From: Fen-1058 sp964398185
GTDB lineage: Bacteria > Chloroflexota > Anaerolineae > Fen-1058
DNA: 64,000 bases
Assembly: GCA_964398185.1 (NCBI GenBank)
Contig: CAYNML010000027.1
Location: 1 to 64,000, forward strand
Reading direction: 5' to 3'
Shown here: piece after piece, positions 59,304 through 64,000 of the stretch
How positions within the stretch are numbered: the first letter of the stretch is position 1
Layout of the letters: each line of letters begins with the position of its first letter
Made by a program: the position numbers and the translations under genes
Notes under the pieces: generated by a model
Databases searched by the model: none
What the model was told of the DNA's origin: nothing
Seen by the model: only the letters and a program-made list of their open reading frames with translations

Positions 59304-59376
59304 TTTAGATTTTAGACTTTGGATTTTGGATTGCGGCTGGAGTCTAATCCAAAACCCAAAATCGGCAATCTAAAGT
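59302..59376. repeat. TTTTAGA/TTTTGGA heptamer repeat between RNase J and GT2
   Basis: TTTTAGA-TTTTAGA-CTTTGGA-TTTTGGA heptamers, then partly complementary TCTAATCC-AAAACCC-AAAATCG. It fills the whole gap between the two genes. Confidence 0.7.
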
Positions 59377-61020
59377 TCAGGAGAGGACCGGAATAATCAT
59401 CGGGCGGCGCTTGGTCTCGTGATAGACGTACTCGCTCAGTTTGTCCTTGATGCGATCCTGCAATGCCTTGTCGCTGAGCGCGGTATCGCTGCTGAGGCGC
59501 GTGACGACATCGGTAACGCCGCTGAGAATGTCTTCGCCATCCTCTGGATGGATGAAGCCTTTGCTGATGATTTCCGGTTGATCGATCAATTCGCCCGTGT
59601 CAGGATCGCGGTGCAGGATGGCGATGACGATGCCGTCGCGGCCCAGCACTTCGCGCTCGCGCAGCACCGCCGGGCCGACGTCGCCCACCCCGGAACCGTC
59701 GATGTAGACGTAGCCGCCGGGGACGCGCTCGCCGATGCGGCCTTCGCCTTCGTCGAACTCAACCGTGTAGCCGTTCTCCAGAACGAAGATGTTCTGCGGG
59801 GCGACGCCCACCTGCCGGGCCAGCGCTTCATGCGCGCGCAAGTGGCGCAGCTCGCCGTGGACAGGGATGAAATAATCAGGCCGCACCAGGTTGAGCATGA
59901 GCTTCTGCTCTTCCTGCGAAGCGTGGCCGGACACATGCACCTGCGCGATGGGATCGTACAACACGTTCGCGCCGCGCTGGAACAAACGATTGATGGTGCG
60001 GTTGACCATCTCTTCGTTGCCGGGGATGGGGTGGGCCGACATGATCACAGTGTCGCCGCGCTCGGCCTGAATTTGCGAGTGCTGGCCGATGGCGACGCGC
60101 GCCAACACCGACGAGGGTTCACCCTGCGTGCCGGTGGTCATGATTACCACCCGATCTGACGGCATTTTCTTGGTATCTTCCAGCCGCACAATCAGATCGC
60201 CGGGCAGATCGAGGTAGCCCAGCTTCTGCGCCATCTTGACGTTCTCCAGCATGCTGGTGCCGGCAAAGGCCAGTTTGCGATTATGGCGGGCGGCGGCGTT
60301 GGCCACTTGCTGCACCCGCGAGATCAAAGACGCGAACGTGCCGACGATGATGCGGCCTTTGGCCTCGCTGAACACTTGCGTGAAGGCCGCGTCGATGACG
60401 CGCTCCGACGGGGTGGTGCCGGGCTGATCGGCATTGGTGGAGTCCGACATCAGCGCCATCACACCGCGTCCGCCGAACTCGGCCAGCTTGGCAAAGTCGG
60501 TCGGTTTGCCATCGACGGGGGTGTGATCGAATTTGAAGTCGCCGGTATGCACGACGAGGCCGGCGGGGGTCGTGAGGCCGACGCCGACACCGTCGGGGAT
60601 GGAGTGCGCCACGCGGAAAAATTCCAGCCCGAAGGGGCCTAAGTCCAGGCGGCCGCCCGCCTCGATCGTTTGCAGGCGGGCCTGATCGAGTACCTTGTGA
60701 TTGCGCAGCTTGACTTCGATCAGGCCGCGCGTCAACTTGGTGGCAAAGACGGGCAGGTCAGGCAGATCCTTTAGCAGATAGGGCAGCCCGCCGGTGTGGT
60801 CTTCGTGGCCGTGCGTGACGATGATGCCGCGAATTTGGTCGCGCTTGTCGCGCAGGTACTTCCAGTCGGGGATGATGAAGTCGATCCCCAGCATGTCGTT
60901 TTCCGGGAACATGATACCGCAGTCGATCAGCAGAATGTTCTGGCCGTACTCGAAGGCGGTCATGTTCTTGCCGATTTCCCCGCAGCCGCCCAGCGGGATG
61001 ATGCGTAACGGTGAAGCCAT
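59377..61020 (-). CDS. rnj: Ribonuclease J
   Basis: 547 aa, the normal length. A metallo-beta-lactamase/beta-CASP exo- and endoribonuclease of mRNA decay and rRNA maturation. PLGGCGEIGKNMTAFEY and the zinc motif THGHEDHTGG (H70, H72, D74, H75) are diagnostic. Later SAHPIPGNEEMVNRTINRLFQRGA and HVSGHASQEEQKLMLNLVRPDYFIPVHGE belong to the beta-CASP and second metal region. The C-terminal domain ends in a MIIPVL strand. It has a near-consensus promoter and a leader hairpin upstream (61052-61087), compatible with self-regulation. Confidence 0.97.
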   Translation of the reverse strand: MASPLRIIPLGGCGEIGKNMTAFEYGQNILLIDCGIMFPENDMLGIDFIIPDWKYLRDKRDQIRGIIVTHGHEDHTGGLPYLLKDLPDLPVFATKLTRGLIEVKLRNHKVLDQARLQTIEAGGRLDLGPFGLEFFRVAHSIPDGVGVGLTTPAGLVVHTGDFKFDHTPVDGKPTDFAKLAEFGGRGVMALMSDSTNADQPGTTPSERVIDAAFTQVFSEAKGRIIVGTFASLISRVQQVANAAARHNRKLAFAGTSMLENVKMAQKLGYLDLPGDLIVRLEDTKKMPSDRVVIMTTGTQGEPSSVLARVAIGQHSQIQAERGDTVIMSAHPIPGNEEMVNRTINRLFQRGANVLYDPIAQVHVSGHASQEEQKLMLNLVRPDYFIPVHGELRHLRAHEALARQVGVAPQNIFVLENGYTVEFDEGEGRIGERVPGGYVYIDGSGVGDVGPAVLREREVLGRDGIVIAILHRDPDTGELIDQPEIISKGFIHPEDGEDILSGVTDVVTRLSSDTALSDKALQDRIKDKLSEYVYHETKRRPMIIPVLS

Positions 61021-61051
61021 AAGTTACTCCTGATGCCTGGCCGATAAACAA

Positions 61052-61087
61052 AACACCGCCCGTGTCAAGAAGCCCCCCGGCGGTGTT
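61052..61087 (-). promoter_or_regulatory. Attenuator-like hairpin in the RNase J leader
   Basis: On the minus strand AACACCGCC / GGCGGTGTT form a 9-bp stem around an 18-nt loop. It is followed by TTGTTTATC and then, 30 nt on, the RNase J start. It has the form of a terminator placed inside the leader. Confidence 0.55.
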
Positions 61088-61125
61088 GCTAAATTTGGGT
61101 GAAGCTGTTGTGCCATGTGTTTGAG

Positions 61126-61154
61126 AGTGTACCGCATAATCGAAGCAGTGTCAA
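61126..61154 (-). promoter_or_regulatory. Near-consensus promoter of RNase J
   Basis: On the minus strand a perfect TTGACA (61154-61149), a 17-bp spacer and TACACT (61131-61126). The leader is about 100 nt. Confidence 0.7.
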
Positions 61155-61180
61155 AAATGCAGGCGCGCCGATTGCCCCCT

Positions 61181-61215
61181 AAAAAAACGGCGGCCAGCGT
61201 TCGCTGGCCGCCGTT
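61181..61215 (-). terminator. Strong terminator of the DUF11/PKD surface-protein gene
   Basis: A 14-bp stem AACGGCGGCCAGCG and its complement with a 2-nt loop, followed on the minus strand by a run of seven T. Confidence 0.9.
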
Positions 61216-61229
61216 CGCGGCAGGCGCCG

Positions 61230-64000
61230 CTATTTCCTGATCAACGGGAGATAGAGCGGATAGATCAGTGTGGAGGTCTTGAGCGACACGCTGCTGCTGA
61301 CGCTGCCGGAGCCATTGGAGGTGGCGGTGATCGTCACCACGTCACTGGCGATGAGCGGCGCCGCCGCCGGGACAAAGACAGTGGCCTGCGCGTTGGCCGC
61401 TTGCCCCGAAGCCAGCGGACCGAGCGAGGTGCTGCCGAGCTGCGTCACCCACTGATAGGTTCCGCCCGCGGGAAGGCTCAGCGTAAAGCTGTCCGGCACA
61501 GTGCCGGTGTTGGTCACAGTGACGGTGTAGATCACTTGTGTGCCGCGTGCTCCGCTCTTGGCCGGCTGCGGACTGGCAATCTGCACGCCGTAGTTAGCCG
61601 CCCCTGAAACGGTGATGTAGTTGGGGCGCGTGCGCGTATTCATGCCTGTGCCCGTGGTGATGGTCAGCTTGACCGTGTAGCTGCCCGGCTGGCTGTAAAC
61701 ATGGCTGACGGTATTGCCCGGCTGGCAAGCGGTGGTGCTGGTTGTGTTGTCGCCGAATTCCCAGGTGCAGCTTGTGATCGTCGTGCCGCTTGCCAGGCCG
61801 GTCAGGTTGGTGAAGTTGACGTTGACGCCAATGCCGCCGCTGGTCGGATTACCCGAGAAGTCGGCCGCAGCCCCGACGTTGGAGGACGGCACTTCGACGC
61901 TGTTCGATTGGCCCTCCGGCAGCACTTCGGTCTGGTTGGCGGCCAGGTAGCGGGCCACATTGGTGACGACCTCGCTGTTGCCCAGCGATACCGTACCGAC
62001 GGTGAGCGTGAACTGGCGCGCTTGACCCGGCGTCAGGTTCGCATCGGTGCAGATGACGACATTGCTGGCCGAGGAGCAGTTGCTCGAAGTCGAGTGGACG
62101 TTGAGACGGCTATCGACGGTGTCGGTAAAGCGCAGCGTCGTGAACGTGCCGCCGGCCGTGTTCGTATAGCGCACGGTGTAGGTCACGGTTTGCCCCAGAG
62201 CGATCCAGGTGGGTGAAACGGATTTGGTGATGGACAGGCCTGGACGAACCACGGCGGTATTGACCGCTGGCGGCGTATTTTCATGCACCACGTCGCGATC
62301 GGCTGTCAATCCGTAGACACTGTTGACGATGGTGGTCGTGCCGGCGCTGGGATTGATGCGCACGACCATGGTCACGTGGCGCGTGGTGGTTATGGGAATT
62401 TCGCCCAATGACCAGGTAACGATGCCGCCGGTGTGTTGGCAGGGCGCGCCCAGGCAATCGTAGAACTCTGTATTGACCGGAATGGTATCCGAGGCTTGCG
62501 CGTTGGTCGCTCGATAACTGCCGGTGTTGGTGTAGGTCAGCCGGTAGTAGATGAGATCGCCGGGCGCAGCCGGCGTGACGGCAGTGCTGGCCTGCTTGGT
62601 GATCGAGAGGTGCGGGCGGCCCACGTAGGTCAGATCGGGCGGGCCTTCACGATAGGACGCGCCGCCGGCGGCATTGCTGGCATAGGTGTTGGTCAGCGTG
62701 ATCCATTCGGTATTCGGCGCGCGAACCACTACGGTCACTGTGCCTGAATTTCCCAGAACCAGGTTCTGCCAGGTCCAGACAACCTGCCCGTTCTGATAGG
62801 TGCAGCTTTCAGCGCCAGCGCAGCTCAGATAGGTGACCTCCGGCGGCAGCGTATCGGTGATGACGGGCGCAGCGATGGCCGGGCTATAAGCTGCGTAATC
62901 GATGGTGTAGGTCAGCACTTCGCCGGGGAAGACCGGATTGGGCGTGTGCGTCTTCTGCATGTACAAGCCGACGACGGGCGTGTCGAAGGTCGCTTCTTGC
63001 TGTGTGGTTTCCCGGCTGGTCAACTGCGCGATGTTGTGGATCAACTGCGCATTAGCCGGCAGTGTCGCCGTTACGTTCATGTTCAGCGGATCCAACTGCA
63101 CGCTGGCTCCCGGCGGCAGGGACGCGATGGTGGCATAGACACCATAGGCGCCTTGCAGCGACCAGTTTCCACCGCCCAGGTGATTGTAGGTGTTGGCATC
63201 CCACACATCGGTGACGACAAGGTTGGTGCCGGTTACCGAGCCGGTATTGGTGATCACGATCACGTAGGCGATCAAGTCGTTGGCGTTAACCGGCGGGTTG
63301 CCGGGAGTCGATCGGGTCTTAACGAGCTGATAGATCGGCAGCACCACTGGCGTTTCTTCACTTTCGCTGTCAGAAATATCGACGGACGGCTGATCGATCG
63401 TGGCCGTGGAGGTGAAACTGGACAGCGTGTAGGGCAGCGGCTGCGCGACGCGCATGCGCAGTTGAACGGTGCGCGAGATGCCCGGTTGCAGCGTGTCGGT
63501 GAAGATTGTGCCGTCGCCCGCGATCAAATACGGGCCGGGCGGGTTGGCCGGCGCGGCCGTGTAAGTGATGAAGGACACGTACGGCGCATAGTTCAGCGTG
63601 ATGCTAAAGGTCCCGGTCGTGGCGCCAGTGGCTGCACTGGCGTTGGAGTAGATCAGCGTGTAAGTCATGAGGTCATTGGCTTTGACGCTGACGCCTTTGT
63701 CGTCCAGACTGATCGTCGGTTTGGGCTGCACCAACGTCGTCGTCACGATCCGCGACATGGCCGGGGCGGGTGATGTTGAATCGGACGTGATGGTGTTGGT
63801 GATGGCGCGAATCGTGCGCGTAATGCCAGTGGCTACGCTGAAGGTCGCGGTGATGTAGGCATTGCCGCCGGCCGGGTTCAGTGTTCCCACATCCCAGGTC
63901 AGATTACGGTTCCCCGCGTTGTGCACGGTGGGCGCCGGCTGCGCGGCAATGAAGGTCAGCAGCGGATCATAGGTGTCGATGATCTGTACGCCGCCAGCCG
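61230..64000 (-). CDS. Large surface protein with DUF11 repeats and PKD domain (5' end outside window)
   Basis: At least 923 aa; the frame stays open to the window edge (…AGGVQIIDTYDPLLTF), so the N-terminus is missing; a GTG at 63926 is internal. It is built of tandem DUF11-like beta domains of about 110-130 aa, each with a THTPN-P-x-FPGEVLTYTIDYAA or SKQASTAVTPAAPGDLIYYRLTYTNTGSY style opening and a D-T-L/I-P strand. A PKD domain (ADFSGNPTSGG … CTWEFGDNTTST … SHVYSQPGSYTVKLTI) follows. A final Ig-like domain leads to the tail LIYPLYLPLIRK. Likely an adhesin or sheath component. Confidence 0.88.
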   Translation of the reverse strand, partial: AGGVQIIDTYDPLLTFIAAQPAPTVHNAGNRNLTWDVGTLNPAGGNAYITATFSVATGITRTIRAITNTITSDSTSPAPAMSRIVTTTLVQPKPTISLDDKGVSVKANDLMTYTLIYSNASAATGATTGTFSITLNYAPYVSFITYTAAPANPPGPYLIAGDGTIFTDTLQPGISRTVQLRMRVAQPLPYTLSSFTSTATIDQPSVDISDSESEETPVVLPIYQLVKTRSTPGNPPVNANDLIAYVIVITNTGSVTGTNLVVTDVWDANTYNHLGGGNWSLQGAYGVYATIASLPPGASVQLDPLNMNVTATLPANAQLIHNIAQLTSRETTQQEATFDTPVVGLYMQKTHTPNPVFPGEVLTYTIDYAAYSPAIAAPVITDTLPPEVTYLSCAGAESCTYQNGQVVWTWQNLVLGNSGTVTVVVRAPNTEWITLTNTYASNAAGGASYREGPPDLTYVGRPHLSITKQASTAVTPAAPGDLIYYRLTYTNTGSYRATNAQASDTIPVNTEFYDCLGAPCQHTGGIVTWSLGEIPITTTRHVTMVVRINPSAGTTTIVNSVYGLTADRDVVHENTPPAVNTAVVRPGLSITKSVSPTWIALGQTVTYTVRYTNTAGGTFTTLRFTDTVDSRLNVHSTSSNCSSASNVVICTDANLTPGQARQFTLTVGTVSLGNSEVVTNVARYLAANQTEVLPEGQSNSVEVPSSNVGAAADFSGNPTSGGIGVNVNFTNLTGLASGTTITSCTWEFGDNTTSTTACQPGNTVSHVYSQPGSYTVKLTITTGTGMNTRTRPNYITVSGAANYGVQIASPQPAKSGARGTQVIYTVTVTNTGTVPDSFTLSLPAGGTYQWVTQLGSTSLGPLASGQAANAQATVFVPAAAPLIASDVVTITATSNGSGSVSSSVSLKTSTLIYPLYLPLIRK

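Overview
The window looks like a chromosomal segment of a GC-rich member of the Chloroflexota, probably Anaerolineae-like. The reasons are Thr/Pro-rich lipoprotein linkers, large secreted DUF11 and Ig-like proteins ending in a short YLPLI-x-K tail, a late menaquinone-synthesis cluster of the kind used with the futalosine route, an orphan Flp pilin, GH57 glycogen enzymes, and abundant palindromic and heptameric intergenic repeats. No rRNA, tRNA, CRISPR array or prophage was seen.

Layout. 1-0.7 kb: VapBC toxin-antitoxin pair. 0.7-8.6 kb: a lipoprotein, a 1397-aa secreted protein with two C39-like domains (one lacking the catalytic Cys), and a methylase-like protein. 8.7-12.9 kb: CDF metal transporter, lipase-like hydrolase, Flp pilin, membrane protein and endonuclease III. 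13-15.4 kb: the threonine-catabolic pair tdh-kbl. 15.5-18 kb: SulP transporter, then a two-gene DUF cassette with a strong operator-like promoter. 18-24.9 kb (minus strand): UbiD, UbiX, UbiA, an ABC importer (binding protein, ATPase, permease) and UbiE/MenG. 25-26.6 kb: GNAT protein and an FHA-winged-helix regulator. 26.7-33.4 kb (minus strand): two GH57 enzymes, glgC and glgA, a storage-glucan block. 33.5-40.1 kb: Uma2 nuclease, VanW protein, ilvE, Nudix, dehydratase, GNAT and SRPBCC genes. 40.4-45.4 kb: an amino-acid ABC importer whose binding protein is an internal tandem duplication; between permease and ATPase lies a B12/radical-SAM gene. 45.5-57.4 kb: mixed metabolic genes (toroid protein, GYD, CPBP, radical SAM, two Mth938, nitroreductase, acyl-CoA dehydrogenase, two CoA-binding proteins, M19 peptidase, GxxExxY protein). 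57.5-64 kb (minus strand): lytic transglycosylase, GT2, RNase J and a DUF11/PKD surface protein that runs off the window.

The most interesting point is the radical-SAM gene at 43129. Its apparent stop is UGA inside Cys-UGA-Ala-Glu-Pro, followed by a 6-bp hairpin with an AGGUC loop like a bacterial SECIS. It therefore very likely encodes a CUAEP-tail selenoprotein ending at 44613. The same gene carries an 86-bp palindromic repeat in frame.

The second theme is repeat biology. Degenerate heptamer arrays, ACCT-NNN-AGGT inverted-repeat elements (one amplified into a five-unit array) and several palindromic families sit at gene ends and often supply the last codons and the stop. Several promoters are near consensus, and at least three genes look leaderless.
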